Assembly: GCF_900108315.1 (NCBI RefSeq)
Contig: NZ_FNVB01000003.1
Coordinates: forward strand, 841,404-905,403
Reading direction: 5' to 3'
DNA: 64,000 nucleotides
Source: Saccharopolyspora kobensis
GTDB lineage: Bacteria > Actinomycetota > Actinomycetes > Mycobacteriales > Pseudonocardiaceae
Part shown: piece after piece, positions 44,104 to 52,532 of the stretch
Position numbering within the stretch: position 1 is the first letter of the stretch
How the letters are laid out: each line of letters begins with the position of its first letter
Translations under genes and position numbers: made by a program
Notes under the pieces: generated by a model
Database searches by the model: none
What the model was told of the DNA's origin: nothing
Seen by the model: the letters and a program-made list of their open reading frames with translations, nothing else

Positions 44104-45275
44104 GATTCCTCCAGCAGGGCGGGGCGGTCGGCCCGGAACGGCGCCGGGTCGACCTGCGGGGCTCGGCCGGTCAGCAGGTCCGCGAGCAGTCGGCCGGTGG
44201 CCGCGGCCAGACCGACGCCCGCACCCTCGTGGCCGGTCGCGTGCCACAGCCCCGGCACGCGCGGGTCCTCGCCGATCACCGGGAGGTGATCCGGGGCGTA
44301 GGGGCGGAACCCGCCGTAGGCGCGCATCACCGGCACCCGGCCGAGAACCGGGAACAGCGCGGCGGCCTTGCGGGCTATCTCGCGCAGGACGCGGGTCCGG
44401 ATGGTGTCGTCGAAGCCGATGCGCTCGCGGCTGGAGCCGATCAGCACGGTGCCTGCCCGCGTGCTCTCCACGACCGTGGAAGTCTGCAGGTCGGCCTCGC
44501 CGCTCTCCACCGCGCCGACGTAGTCCGCGTCGTAGACCTTGTGCCGCACGGTGCCCGCCGGAACCGGCGCCGTCACCAGGACCACGCCGCGGCGCGGGTG
44601 GATCGCGATCGGTGCTCCGCAAGCCCTGGAGAACTCCGCCGACCACGGGCCGCACGCGTTCACCACCGCGCCGCAGTGGAGGACTCCGCGATCGGTGCGC
44701 ACGCCGGTCACCCTGCCGCCGGCTCCGCGCGTCACGCCGGAAGCGGTCGCCTTCCGCACCGCTCCACCGCGCTTCCGCACGGCAGCCAGCAGCGCGGACG
44801 CCGCCAGCACCGGCTGGACCTGCGCATCCTGCGGGTAGTGCACGGCGAGCGCGGTTTCGCGCGTCAGGTGCGGTTCGAGCTGGAAGGCCTCGTCCGGAGT
44901 CAGGATCCGCGCATCGACACCGGCCGCACGCTGCTCCGCCGCGAAGGCCTCCAGCGCGACAGAATCGTCCACTGTGGTCGCCGCGACGACACCGCCCTTG
45001 GCGTCCCACTCGAAATCAGCTGCGCCACCGAGTTCTTCGCGCAGCGCGTCCACCAGTTCCGGCCAGCGCTCCCGGCTCGCCAGCGCCAGCCGCAGCTCCG
45101 CGCCCGGCGGCTTGTCCGAGACCAGCACGTTGCCCTCGCCCGCCGCCGAGGTGCCCGCTGCGGGCGCGTGCCGGTCGAGCACCTGGACGACCAGCCCGGC
45201 GGAGCTCAACGCCTCCGCGCAGGCGGCGCCGACGATGCCGGCTCCGACCACCGCGATGTCCGGGAACTGAGCCAT
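44067..45275 (-). CDS. HcnC-like FAD subunit of D-hydroxyproline dehydrogenase (DAO fold)
   Basis: A 402-residue DAO-superfamily oxidase: DIAVVGAGIVGAACAEALSSAG, SAAGEGNVLVSDK, and the C-terminal RPYAPDHLPVIGEDPRVPGLWHATGHEGAGVGLAAATG. The HPRRGVVLVTAPVP block is common in hydroxyproline/glycine oxidase subunits. It is the first gene of the operon. Its last residues (ESPSSSQPHPRGP) are encoded by the junction repeat and look added. ATG 45275 lies 11 bp from an inverted repeat that is probably the operator (45287-45308). Confidence 0.88.
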   Translation of the reverse strand: MAQFPDIAVVGAGIVGAACAEALSSAGLVVQVLDRHAPAAGTSAAGEGNVLVSDKPPGAELRLALASRERWPELVDALREELGGAADFEWDAKGGVVAATTVDDSVALEAFAAEQRAAGVDARILTPDEAFQLEPHLTRETALAVHYPQDAQVQPVLAASALLAAVRKRGGAVRKATASGVTRGAGGRVTGVRTDRGVLHCGAVVNACGPWSAEFSRACGAPIAIHPRRGVVLVTAPVPAGTVRHKVYDADYVGAVESGEADLQTSTVVESTRAGTVLIGSSRERIGFDDTIRTRVLREIARKAAALFPVLGRVPVMRAYGGFRPYAPDHLPVIGEDPRVPGLWHATGHEGAGVGLAAATGRLLADLLTGRAPQVDPAPFRADRPALLEESPSSSQPHPRGP

Positions 45276-45286
45276 GCCCACCACCA

Positions 45287-45308
45287 AGTGTTCACTAAAA
45301 TGAACACT
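45287..45308. promoter_or_regulatory. Inverted-repeat operator of the hydroxyproline operon
   Basis: AGTGTTCA-CTAAAA-TGAACACT: perfect 8-bp arms with an AT centre, 11 bp before the ATG of the first operon gene. The TTCA-N6-TGAA spacing suits an XRE-type repressor, and an XRE-cupin gene lies just upstream at 45478. The pairing is inference. Confidence 0.6.
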
Positions 45309-45356
45309 CCCGACGCTAAGCCCCACCACGTACCCGGTCAACCCCCAACCCGGGGA

Positions 45357-45402
45357 CGCAATTTCAATGGAAATCTCACGTGAGATTTCCATTGAAATTG
45401 CG
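45357..45402. repeat. 46-bp palindromic repeat, copy 2
   Basis: A perfect 23+23 palindrome: CGCAATTTCAATGGAAATC, then TCACGTGA at the centre, then the complement. The first 19 bases equal those of copy 1 at 19020. It lies between two genes on the same strand (XRE-cupin upstream, hydroxyproline operon downstream). Confidence 0.88.
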
Positions 45403-45418
45403 GAGTTCCGGACACGCA

Positions 45419-45446
45419 CCGGCGTGTCGTTCACCCGACACGCCGG
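45419..45446 (-). terminator. Terminator-like hairpin after the XRE-cupin gene
   Basis: CCGGCGTGTCG (45419-45429) and CGACACGCCGG (45436-45446) over a 6-nt loop, 31 bp beyond the stop of the regulator gene. No T-tract. Confidence 0.55.
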
Positions 45447-45456
45447 GCCCTCGACC

Positions 45457-45493
45457 GCCTAGGCGAGGGACGGGCGCCTAGGCGAGGGACGGG
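45457..45493. repeat. Tandem duplication of 19 bp across a stop codon
   Basis: GCCTAGGCGAGGGACGGG occurs at 45457-45474 and again at 45476-45493. The second copy encodes the last residues PSLA and the stop of the XRE-cupin gene; the first is the same segment repeated beyond the stop. It looks like a recent slippage event without effect on the protein. Confidence 0.85.
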
Positions 45494-46071
45494 TGGTGGC
45501 GGAGCACCGGGCTCTCCGCCTCGCTCGGGTACTCCAGGAGCAGCACCGAGGTCACCGGCCCGCCCACCGTCTCGTAGGTGTGCGGCCCCTGCGCCGGGAA
45601 GCAGACGTAATCACCAGGTCCCAGCTCGTACGGCGCGTCCGCCGGCCCCACCCGCAGCGTTCCCTCGGTGACCACCACGTGCTCACGGCCCGGGTGCCCG
45701 TGCGAGTGCTGGACCTCGCCCGGCCGCACCCGCTGGTCGTAGACCTCCAGCACCGCCGAGGTCAGGTCGAGGCGGCGCAGCATGCGCAGGTCGACGGCGT
45801 TGCTGCTGAGCACCTCCAGCCCGGCCGAGCGCACCAGCACCACGTCGGGCTCGGTCCGCTCGGTCAGCAGCGTCGACACCGGCACCTGCAGAGCGTTCGA
45901 CAAACTGAACACCGTTTGGATCGTCGGGTTGCCGACCCCGGACTCCAGCTGGGACAGCGTGCCCTTGGCGATCCCGGAGCGCCGCGCCACCTCGGACAGC
46001 GACAGCCCCTGATCGGCCCGCAGCGCGCGCAGATTCGCCGCCAGCACCCCCACGGCCTCCAGCTGCGCCAT
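45478..46071 (-). CDS. XRE-family regulator with C-terminal cupin domain
   Basis: A 197-residue regulator. The HTH (LRALRADQGLSLSEVARRSGIAKGTLSQLESGVGNPTIQTV, about 14-55) is followed by a cupin (about 110-185) with HSHGHPGREHVVVTEG and LGPGDYVCFPAQGPHTYE. XRE-cupin proteins commonly control amino acid or polyamine breakdown and bind the pathway acid in the cupin. Its position before the hydroxyproline operon makes that operon the likely target. ATG 46071. Confidence 0.92.
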   Translation of the reverse strand: MAQLEAVGVLAANLRALRADQGLSLSEVARRSGIAKGTLSQLESGVGNPTIQTVFSLSNALQVPVSTLLTERTEPDVVLVRSAGLEVLSSNAVDLRMLRRLDLTSAVLEVYDQRVRPGEVQHSHGHPGREHVVVTEGTLRVGPADAPYELGPGDYVCFPAQGPHTYETVGGPVTSVLLLEYPSEAESPVLRHHPSLA

Positions 46072-46228
46072 CCGGCACCTCCCGACGAACGAACCCACCG
46101 GGCAGACTATCCACCGCACCCGATCGGCGTGCCACATCACCCGTCCTACCCTTTCGCCGCGCGCAGACCTGCGGAAACGTGTGCCAGGACCGACGAAACC
46201 CGCGCGCGAAGGTCACCGGAGGCGCCGC

Positions 46229-47479
46229 ATGAGCCCGACCGACCTGCCGACCACCGACCGGATCTGGACCAACTGGGCGGGCAACCAGACCTGCACCGCC
46301 GCGGTGTTCGCGCAACCCCGCGACGAGGACGAGGTGATCGCGGCGGTCCGGCACGCGATCGGCCGCGGGCTCAACGTCCGGGTCGCAGGCGCCGGGCACT
46401 CGTTCACCCCGGTGGTGACCACCGGCGGGATGCTGCTCGACCTGACCCGCCTGACCGGCATCACCGCCACCGACCCGGACCGGCTGCGGGCATCGGCGCT
46501 GGCAGGCACCACCGTCGGCGACTTCGGCCCGCCGCTGTGGGAGGCCGGGCTGTCGCTGACCAACCAGGGCGACATCGACAAGCAGGTGATCGCCGGTGCC
46601 ATCGCCACCGGCACGCACGGCTCCGGCATCGACCTGCCGAGCTTCTCCGCGGCGCTGCGCCGCGTCCGGCTGGTCGACGGCAGCGGCGAGGTCGTGGAGA
46701 TTGACGAGTCCGATCCGCGGCGGCTGCGGGCCGCGCAGGTGTCGATCGGCGCGCTGGGCGTGGTGCTGGAGGTCGAGCTCGCCGTCTCCCCCGCCTACCA
46801 CCTCACCGAGGAGATCAGCTACCGGCCGTGGCAGGAGATCGCCGAGGCCTGGGACGAGCTGATCGTGCGGCACCGGCACTTCTCCTTCTTCTGGTGCCCC
46901 GTCGACGAGTCCGTCGACCTCTACCAGCTGCCCGCGCCCCCGGACCAGCCGATGGCCGACCACTGCTACGTCAAGATCTACGACGAGGTCGAGGTCACCG
47001 AGCCGGACGGCATCGTCTCCACCACGGGACACCGGGTCGACCGCGCCTACCGCATCTACCCGGGCGGCTACGACACGCCGTTCCACGAGATGGAGTACAT
47101 GGTCCCCGCCGAGCACGGGTTCACCGCGGTGAGCGCGATCCGCGAGCTCATGCGCACCGAGCACCCCGACCAGCGCTACCCGATCGAAGTGCGGTGGACC
47201 GCCGCGGACGAGGCCTACCTGTCGCCGAACCACCGGCGGGCGACCACCGTCATCTCCGTCTCCGGCGCACCCGGCACCGACTACTGGCCGTTCCTGCGCG
47301 CCGTCGACGAGCGGTTGCGGGAGTTCCGGGCGCGGCCGCACTGGGGCAAGCTCCACTTCATGACGCGGGAGCGGATGACCGAGCTGTTCGACGAGTTCGG
47401 CACCTTCCTCGACGTGCGGCGGGAACTCGACCCCGACGGCACGTTCCTCAACGACCACCTCCGCCCGCTGCTCGGCTGA
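46229..47479 (+). CDS. FAD-binding oxidoreductase, sugar-lactone/alditol oxidase (ALO/AldO) family
   Basis: A 416-residue flavoprotein the size of Streptomyces AldO. The FAD-binding domain has VRVAGAGHSFTPVVTTGG (the His of GHS is where flavin is bound covalently in this family), GAIATGTHGSGIDLPSFS and SIGALGVVLEVEL. The C-terminal catalytic motif is RPHWGKLH (H-W-x-K). Members oxidise polyols or aldonolactones with O2. ATG 46229 with GGAGG upstream. An ethanolamine-type transporter follows 15 bp downstream, so the true substrate may be a small amino alcohol or polyol. Confidence 0.88.
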   Translation: MSPTDLPTTDRIWTNWAGNQTCTAAVFAQPRDEDEVIAAVRHAIGRGLNVRVAGAGHSFTPVVTTGGMLLDLTRLTGITATDPDRLRASALAGTTVGDFGPPLWEAGLSLTNQGDIDKQVIAGAIATGTHGSGIDLPSFSAALRRVRLVDGSGEVVEIDESDPRRLRAAQVSIGALGVVLEVELAVSPAYHLTEEISYRPWQEIAEAWDELIVRHRHFSFFWCPVDESVDLYQLPAPPDQPMADHCYVKIYDEVEVTEPDGIVSTTGHRVDRAYRIYPGGYDTPFHEMEYMVPAEHGFTAVSAIRELMRTEHPDQRYPIEVRWTAADEAYLSPNHRRATTVISVSGAPGTDYWPFLRAVDERLREFRARPHWGKLHFMTRERMTELFDEFGTFLDVRRELDPDGTFLNDHLRPLLG

Positions 47480-47494
47480 GCCGGGGCACCCGCG

Positions 47495-48679
47495 ATGGAG
47501 CTCGTCGGGAACTCGATCATCTACCTGATGATGGGATTCGTCCTCGTCGGCGCGGTGGCCTCGATCCGCGACGCGGAGACCGGCCTGGGCCGCGAGTTCG
47601 TCGAGGGCCTGCGCTCGATCGGGCAGATCTTCCTCCCGGTGGCCGGCATCATGGCCGCGATCCCCTACCAGTCGGCCTTCGTCGAGCGCACCGCCGGGCC
47701 GCTGTTCGGCGCGATCGGCGCGGACCCGGCGATCGCCGCGACGAGCCTCATCGCGGTGGACATGGGCGGCTACCAGCTGGCGCAGGCCACCGCGCAGTCG
47801 ACCGGCGGCTGGATCATGGCCTCGGTGGTCGGCTACCTGGCCGGTGCGACGATCATCTTCACCGTGCCGGTGGGACTGGCCGTCCTGGACCGCGCCGACC
47901 ACCGGTTCCTGGCGCTGGGCGTGATGTCGGGCGTGCTCGCCATCCCGGTCGGCGCCCTGGTCACCACGACGATCCTGCTGGTCAGCGGGACGACGGTGCG
48001 CGGCGAGGTCTCCGCCGACGCGCCGTCGGACGCGCCGCTGTCCGGTTTGGACACTTCGGCGGTGCTGCTGAACCTGGTGCCGCTGATCGCGTTCGTGGTG
48101 GTGCTGGCGGTGGCGCTGCGGCTGTGGCCGACCGCGATGATCCGGCTGTTCATGTGGTTCGGGCGGTTCCTGGACGCCGCGCTCAAGATCGTGCTCGCGG
48201 TGTCGATCGTCGAGCACTTCACCGGCGTCTTCAGCGCGCTGCTGGGCGGCTGGGGCTTCGACCCGGTCATCGCCGACGCCGAGGACCAGTACCGGGCGCT
48301 GGAGGTGGCGGGCAACATCGGGATCATGCTGGCGGGCGCGTTCCCGATGGTCTACGTGCTGCGCAAGGGGCTGCCCCGGCCGCTGGGCGCTCTGGGGCGC
48401 CGCATCGGGATGAGCCCCGAGGGCACCGCGGGCCTGCTCGCGGCGTCGGCGAACGTGCTGGCGCTGTTCCGGCTCGTGCAGCACATGCCGGCGAAGGACA
48501 AGGTGCTGTGCATCGCCTACGCAGTGTGCGCGGCGTTCCTGGTGGGCGATCACCTGGCGTTCACCGCCAACTTCCAGCCGAACCTCATCCTGCCGCTGCT
48601 GGCGGGCAAGCTCGCCGGCGGTGTGCTGGCGATCCTCCTGGCGCACCTGATCGCGCTGCGCTCGGTGCGGGACGCGTGA
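47495..48679 (+). CDS. eutH: EutH-family ethanolamine transporter
   Basis: A 394-residue membrane protein with about 10-11 helices that matches EutH: LVGAVASIRDAETGLGREFVEGLRSIGQIFLPVAGIMAA, VDMGGYQLA, NIGIMLAGAFPMVYVLRK and SANVLALFRLVQHMPAKDKVLCIAYAVCAAFLVGDHLAF. It moves ethanolamine across the membrane. No ammonia-lyase or microcompartment genes are near. The oxidase 15 bp upstream is likely its functional partner, by inference. Confidence 0.9.
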   Translation: MELVGNSIIYLMMGFVLVGAVASIRDAETGLGREFVEGLRSIGQIFLPVAGIMAAIPYQSAFVERTAGPLFGAIGADPAIAATSLIAVDMGGYQLAQATAQSTGGWIMASVVGYLAGATIIFTVPVGLAVLDRADHRFLALGVMSGVLAIPVGALVTTTILLVSGTTVRGEVSADAPSDAPLSGLDTSAVLLNLVPLIAFVVVLAVALRLWPTAMIRLFMWFGRFLDAALKIVLAVSIVEHFTGVFSALLGGWGFDPVIADAEDQYRALEVAGNIGIMLAGAFPMVYVLRKGLPRPLGALGRRIGMSPEGTAGLLAASANVLALFRLVQHMPAKDKVLCIAYAVCAAFLVGDHLAFTANFQPNLILPLLAGKLAGGVLAILLAHLIALRSVRDA

Positions 48680-48713
48680 GGCGGGCGGTCCCGGCTGGGA
48701 CGGCCCGCCTCAC
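48676..48713. terminator. Strong bidirectional terminator hairpin
   Basis: GTGAGGCGGGC (48676-48686) pairs with GCCCGCCTCAC (48703-48713), and inside GTCCC pairs with GGGAC over GGCT. It overlaps the eutH stop and faces the convergent M28 gene. Confidence 0.7.
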
Positions 48714-48778
48714 GGACACCGCGTCACGACTGGGGTTCCGCCACCCGCACCGCCACGCGGAACGAGGCCGGAAAACCC

Positions 48779-49762
48779 TCACTGCTGGGGGAACTGCTCC
48801 GCGTAGGCGGTCACCGCGGCGTTGATCGCCTGGAGGTTGCGGTCCAGGGCCTGGGTGTCGACGTTGTCGACCGTGTCGCACGACTGGTGGTAGCACGGGT
48901 CGAAAGCCTGGCCCGCCTGGCCGCCCCACTTCTGGGCCTGCTCGGCGGACTTGCGCTGCTCGGCGCCGGTGAAGGTGCCGCCCGCCGGGATGCCCACCGC
49001 GATGAACGGCCCGTAGTCGGAGCGGCCGTCGAAGTCGGTGCCCTCGGTCTCCACACCGGCCTGCGCCAGCGCGTCGTTGAGCAGCTTCTCGATCTCCGCC
49101 GAGCCCTGCGGCCCCGGCCCGGCGCCCTCGCCGTCGGAGTCGTCGCCGTCGTAGGTGAAGTAGCCCGCGTTCGGCGAGCCGACCATGTCGAAGTTCAGGT
49201 ACGCGGTGATCTGGTCCTGCTCGGGCTGCGACAGCGAGTCCACGTAGTGCTGCGAGCCGACCAGGCCCTGCTCCTCGGCGCCCCAGAAGGCGAAGCGCAG
49301 CTTGTTCTTCGGCGTCGCGCCGCTGCCGGCGTAGTCCAGCGCCGCCTGCAGGATCGCCGCCGAGCCGGTGCCGTTGTCGTTGATGCCCGGGCCGCGGCTC
49401 ACGCTGTCCAGGTGGGCGCCGAACATCACCACGCTGTTGGCGTCGCCACCGGGCGTCTCGGCCAGCAGGTTGTAGGTGGTGCCGCCGATGGCGTTGAACT
49501 CCTGGATCGTGGTGGCGAACCCGGCGCCGTCCAGCTGCGCCTTGATGTAGTCCAGCGACGCCTTGTAGCCGGGCGTGCCCGCCGCGCGGTTGCCGCCGTT
49601 GGCCTCGGCGATGCTCTGCAGCTCCTGCAGGTGCTCCTGCACGGCGGCGACGCCGGTCAGCGGGGCGACCTCGGCCGGTGCGCTCGCCGCGTTGGCGGGC
49701 AGGGCCAGGGCCGACACCGCGGCCAAGGCGGTCGCGGTCGCCAGTACGGGTCGTTTCGGCAT
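48779..49762 (-). CDS. Secreted M28-family metallo-aminopeptidase
   Basis: A 327-residue secreted zinc peptidase like Streptomyces griseus aminopeptidase. The signal peptide (MPKRPVLATATALAAVSALA ... PANAA) is followed by zinc ligands in GAHLDSV, the bridging Asp in GPGINDNGTGSA, the catalytic Glu pair GAEEQGL, Asp in NFDMVGSP and His in CYHQSCDT. CYHQSCD gives the usual disulphide near the site. ATG 49762 follows AGAAGGGATG. It releases N-terminal residues from peptides outside the cell. Confidence 0.92.
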   Translation of the reverse strand: MPKRPVLATATALAAVSALALPANAASAPAEVAPLTGVAAVQEHLQELQSIAEANGGNRAAGTPGYKASLDYIKAQLDGAGFATTIQEFNAIGGTTYNLLAETPGGDANSVVMFGAHLDSVSRGPGINDNGTGSAAILQAALDYAGSGATPKNKLRFAFWGAEEQGLVGSQHYVDSLSQPEQDQITAYLNFDMVGSPNAGYFTYDGDDSDGEGAGPGPQGSAEIEKLLNDALAQAGVETEGTDFDGRSDYGPFIAVGIPAGGTFTGAEQRKSAEQAQKWGGQAGQAFDPCYHQSCDTVDNVDTQALDRNLQAINAAVTAYAEQFPQQ

Positions 49763-49986
49763 GCCACATCCCTTCTTCCGGGCCAGGCCGGTTCGGGCGG
49801 AACGTATCCAGCGGGGCGCGGGGCGCGGCGGGTTTGACGGGAACTCGCCGCCCACCGCGCGTTCCCGGATTCACCACAGCCGTCCGGAGAGTTCGGCGGG
49901 AATCCACCGGACGTCCACCGGCACGGCGTTCCGCCCGGTTACCGTCCGCCTGCCCGAATTCCGGAGCCGGAGGAGGAAACAGCCAG

Positions 49987-50997
49987 ATGGACCGTCGGTC
50001 ATTCCTGGTCGCAGCAGGTGGTTCGGTCGCGGCGACCGCCGCGCTGAGCGGCACCGCGCAGGCCGCACCACCGCCGCACGCGGCGAACCGGGTGCGGTTC
50101 AACCTGATCAGCGACATCCAGGGCGACCTCGCCGACTTCGGCCGGGCGCTGGACGATCTGGCCGCCATCAACCCGGGCAGCGCCGGGCTCGGCATCGTCG
50201 GCGACATCACCCCGCGCGGCTACGACTTCGAGTACGACGCGGTCAAGTCCACTCTGGACAAGCACCCGCACCCGGCGCAGCTGGCCTGGGTGATCGGCAA
50301 CCACGAGTTCTACGTGCCGAAGTGGCGCGACCCGAACAACCTGGCGCAGGACACCTGGCCCAACGGCACCACCGAGGAGTCGCTGTTCGCCAGCTTCTAC
50401 CGCTTCACCGGGCGCGACACCGTCTACACCGAGACCTCCTTCGGCGGCGTCCCGCTGCTGTGCCTGGGAACCGAGCGCTACTCGCACTACCACGACCCGG
50501 AGCTGTGGGACGAGGTGTGGATGAGCGACGAGCAGTTCGGCTGGCTGGAGGACCGGCTCGCGCACTGGGCGCAGCGCCGCACCCCGGTGATGGTGCTGAC
50601 CCACCACCCGCTGCCCAACACCGTCTCCGGCACGCAGCGCGCGAGCTACGCCAAGGAGTACCTGCAGGCCGACCGGCTGCTGAACGCGCTCGGCCGCTAC
50701 CCGGACGTCTTCGTCTTCACCGGGCACACGCACTACCACCTGGAGCTGCCCGACTGGACGGTGCGGCGCGTGGTGCCGGGCTCGGGCAACCTCGAGGGCT
50801 TCACCGTGGTCAACACCGGTGCGATCGAGACCGGCTGGCGCGACAACGGCAAGGGCGGGGAGGAGACCACCACCCGGGCGCTCAACCAGGGCCTGCAGAT
50901 CGAGGTCGGCCCCCGCGACGTGCTGATCAAGGCGCGCGACTTCGCCACCGGCACCTGGCTGAAGCAGATCACCGTCCCGCTGCACAACGGGCGGTGA
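49987..50997 (+). CDS. Tat-exported calcineurin-like metallophosphoesterase
   Basis: A 336-residue protein. The N terminus MDRRSFLVAAGGSVAATAAL ... TAQAA is a twin-arginine signal. Phosphoesterase motifs are SDIQGD (the usual His of DxH is Gln), VGDI, GNHEFYV, LTHHPLP and GHTHYHLE. The DxQ variant occurs in some family members and may change the metal used. It is single, between the M28 gene and a nucleoside transporter; extracellular release of phosphate or nucleosides would fit, by inference. Confidence 0.88.
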   Translation: MDRRSFLVAAGGSVAATAALSGTAQAAPPPHAANRVRFNLISDIQGDLADFGRALDDLAAINPGSAGLGIVGDITPRGYDFEYDAVKSTLDKHPHPAQLAWVIGNHEFYVPKWRDPNNLAQDTWPNGTTEESLFASFYRFTGRDTVYTETSFGGVPLLCLGTERYSHYHDPELWDEVWMSDEQFGWLEDRLAHWAQRRTPVMVLTHHPLPNTVSGTQRASYAKEYLQADRLLNALGRYPDVFVFTGHTHYHLELPDWTVRRVVPGSGNLEGFTVVNTGAIETGWRDNGKGGEETTTRALNQGLQIEVGPRDVLIKARDFATGTWLKQITVPLHNGR

Positions 50998-51008
50998 CCG
51001 CCCGGTCG

Positions 51009-51035
51009 CCCCGGGTGCGGAGGCCGCGCCCGGGG
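51009..51035 (+). terminator. Terminator-like hairpin after the phosphoesterase
   Basis: CCCCGGGTGCGG (51009-51020), loop AGG, CCGCGCCCGGGG (51024-51035): a 12-bp stem with one G-U pair, 11 bp after the stop. Confidence 0.55.
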
Positions 51036-51161
51036 TGATCGGTCCCGCAGGAGACACCAGTCACAAATGACAGTCCCCTGTGCACGACCTCTGACCTGCA
51101 TGCGAGCATGCCCGAGTTCCTCGTCACGTCGCTCCCGCGGCGTTCACCGGAGAGAAGGCTG

Positions 51162-52427
51162 ATGCACGTGCAGGTCTTGTGGGGTATTGGTGGCATGCTC
51201 GTCGTGCTGCTGATCGCATTCGCGATGTCGACCAACCGGCGCGCGATCAATCCTCGCACCGTGCTCGGGGCGCTGGCGATCCAGATCCTGTTCGCGTTCG
51301 TCGTGCTGCGCTGGGACCTGGGCAAGCAGGCGCTGTCCGCGGTGAGCGGCGCGGTGCAGAAGGTGCTCGATTCCTCCAAGGAGGGCATCGAGTTCATGGT
51401 CGGGCCGATCCTGCCCACCGAGGGCACCGTGGTGGCCTTCCAGGTGCTGCCGATCATCGTGTTCATCTCGGCGCTGACCGCGGTGCTCTACCACTGGAAC
51501 ATCCTGCAGTGGGTGGTCCGGATCATCGGTGGTGGCCTGCAGAAGCTGCTGGGCACCACGAAGCCGGAATCGCTGAACGCCACCGCGAACATCTTCCTCG
51601 GCATGACCGAGGCGCCGCTGATGGTGCGGCCGTACCTGCCGAAGATGTCCCGCTCGGAGTTCTTCGCGGTGATGACCGGCGGCCTGGCCACCGTGGCGGG
51701 CACCGTGATGGTCGGCTACGCGATGCTGGGCGCGAGCCTGGACCACCTGATCGCGGCCAGCTTCATGGCCGCGCCCGCCGGCCTGCTGATGGCCAAGATC
51801 ATCATCCCGGCGAGCAAGGAGCCGGAGACCGAGGAGACCGACGCGCCCGGCGCGGCCAAGGCCGACCCCGCCGAGGCCGAGGAGCCGGTGACCGAGGCCG
51901 TGGAGGACAAGCCGCGCAACGTCATCGACGCCGCGGCCTCCGGCGCCTCCGACGGTCTGAAGCTCGCGCTGAACGTCGGCGCGATGCTGTTCGCGTTCAT
52001 CTCGCTGATCGCGCTGGTCAACCTGATCGTCGGCGGTGTCGGCGGGCTGTTCGGGCTGGGCGACCTGACGCTGCAGCAGATCCTGGGCTACGTGTTCTCG
52101 CCGCTGATGTGGGTGATCGGCGTGCCGTGGGACGAGGCGGTGTCCGCGGGCAGCTTCCTCGGCCAGAAGCTCGTGCTCAACGAGTTCGTCGCGTTCGCCG
52201 ACTTCGGCCCGCAGATCGCCCAGTTCAGCGAGAAGAGCGCGGTCATCATCACCTTCGCGCTCACCGGCTTCGCCAACCTCGGTTCGCTGGGCATCCTGCT
52301 CGGCGGCCTGGGCGGCATGGTCCCGTCCAAGCGCGGCTGGATCGCCCGCGACGGCGTCCGCGCGATCATCGCCGGCACCCTGGCGAACCTGCTCAGCGCC
52401 GCCATCGCGGGCATCCTGGTGGCCTGA
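51162..52427 (+). CDS. Concentrative nucleoside transporter (NupC/CNT family)
   Basis: A 421-residue CNT transporter. Family motifs are GMTEAPLMVRPYLPKMSRSE and LNEFVAF, with PLMWVIGVPWDEA and FALTGFANLGSLGI in the C-terminal half. An acidic linker (about 215-250: EPETEETDAPG ... AEEPVTEAVEDK) is inserted between the halves. It imports nucleosides with H+ or Na+. ATG 51162 follows GGAGAGAAGG; an ATG 18 codons upstream is less likely. Confidence 0.92.
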   Translation: MHVQVLWGIGGMLVVLLIAFAMSTNRRAINPRTVLGALAIQILFAFVVLRWDLGKQALSAVSGAVQKVLDSSKEGIEFMVGPILPTEGTVVAFQVLPIIVFISALTAVLYHWNILQWVVRIIGGGLQKLLGTTKPESLNATANIFLGMTEAPLMVRPYLPKMSRSEFFAVMTGGLATVAGTVMVGYAMLGASLDHLIAASFMAAPAGLLMAKIIIPASKEPETEETDAPGAAKADPAEAEEPVTEAVEDKPRNVIDAAASGASDGLKLALNVGAMLFAFISLIALVNLIVGGVGGLFGLGDLTLQQILGYVFSPLMWVIGVPWDEAVSAGSFLGQKLVLNEFVAFADFGPQIAQFSEKSAVIITFALTGFANLGSLGILLGGLGGMVPSKRGWIARDGVRAIIAGTLANLLSAAIAGILVA

Positions 52428-52442
52428 TCCGCCAAGCGGGTC

Positions 52443-52473
52443 TTGATCTCCAGCTAGGTCGAGCTCCTAGCGT
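52443..52473 (+). promoter_or_regulatory. MerR-type promoter with 19-bp spacer
   Basis: TTGATC (52443-52448) and TAGCGT (52468-52473) are 19 bp apart, the long spacing that needs a MerR-family activator. The spacer carries an imperfect dyad: 16 of 22 positions symmetric over 52445-52466, centred on CTAG. SoxR- and other redox-type MerR promoters have this layout. No MerR gene is in the window. Confidence 0.6.
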
Positions 52474-52474
52474 C

Positions 52475-52509
52475 GTGGGCGTGAGCGCGAATACCGCGCT
52501 CACGCCCAC
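52475..52509 (+). other. 5'-terminal mRNA hairpin of the quinone oxidoreductase transcript
   Basis: GTGGGCGTGAGCGCG (52475-52489), loop AATAC, and the exact complement (52495-52509). It begins about where transcription from the MerR-type promoter should start, so the mRNA would open with a 15-bp stem. It could protect the 5' end or mark a second regulatory layer. Confidence 0.55.
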
Positions 52510-52532
52510 TTCCACGAGCACAGGAGCACGGC

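Noticed and set aside
45683-48646. A 987-codon minus-strand open frame antisense to the oxidase and eutH
   Set aside because: Typical high-GC antisense shadow: rich in His/Arg/Gln with no domain, and it covers well-supported genes on the other strand.
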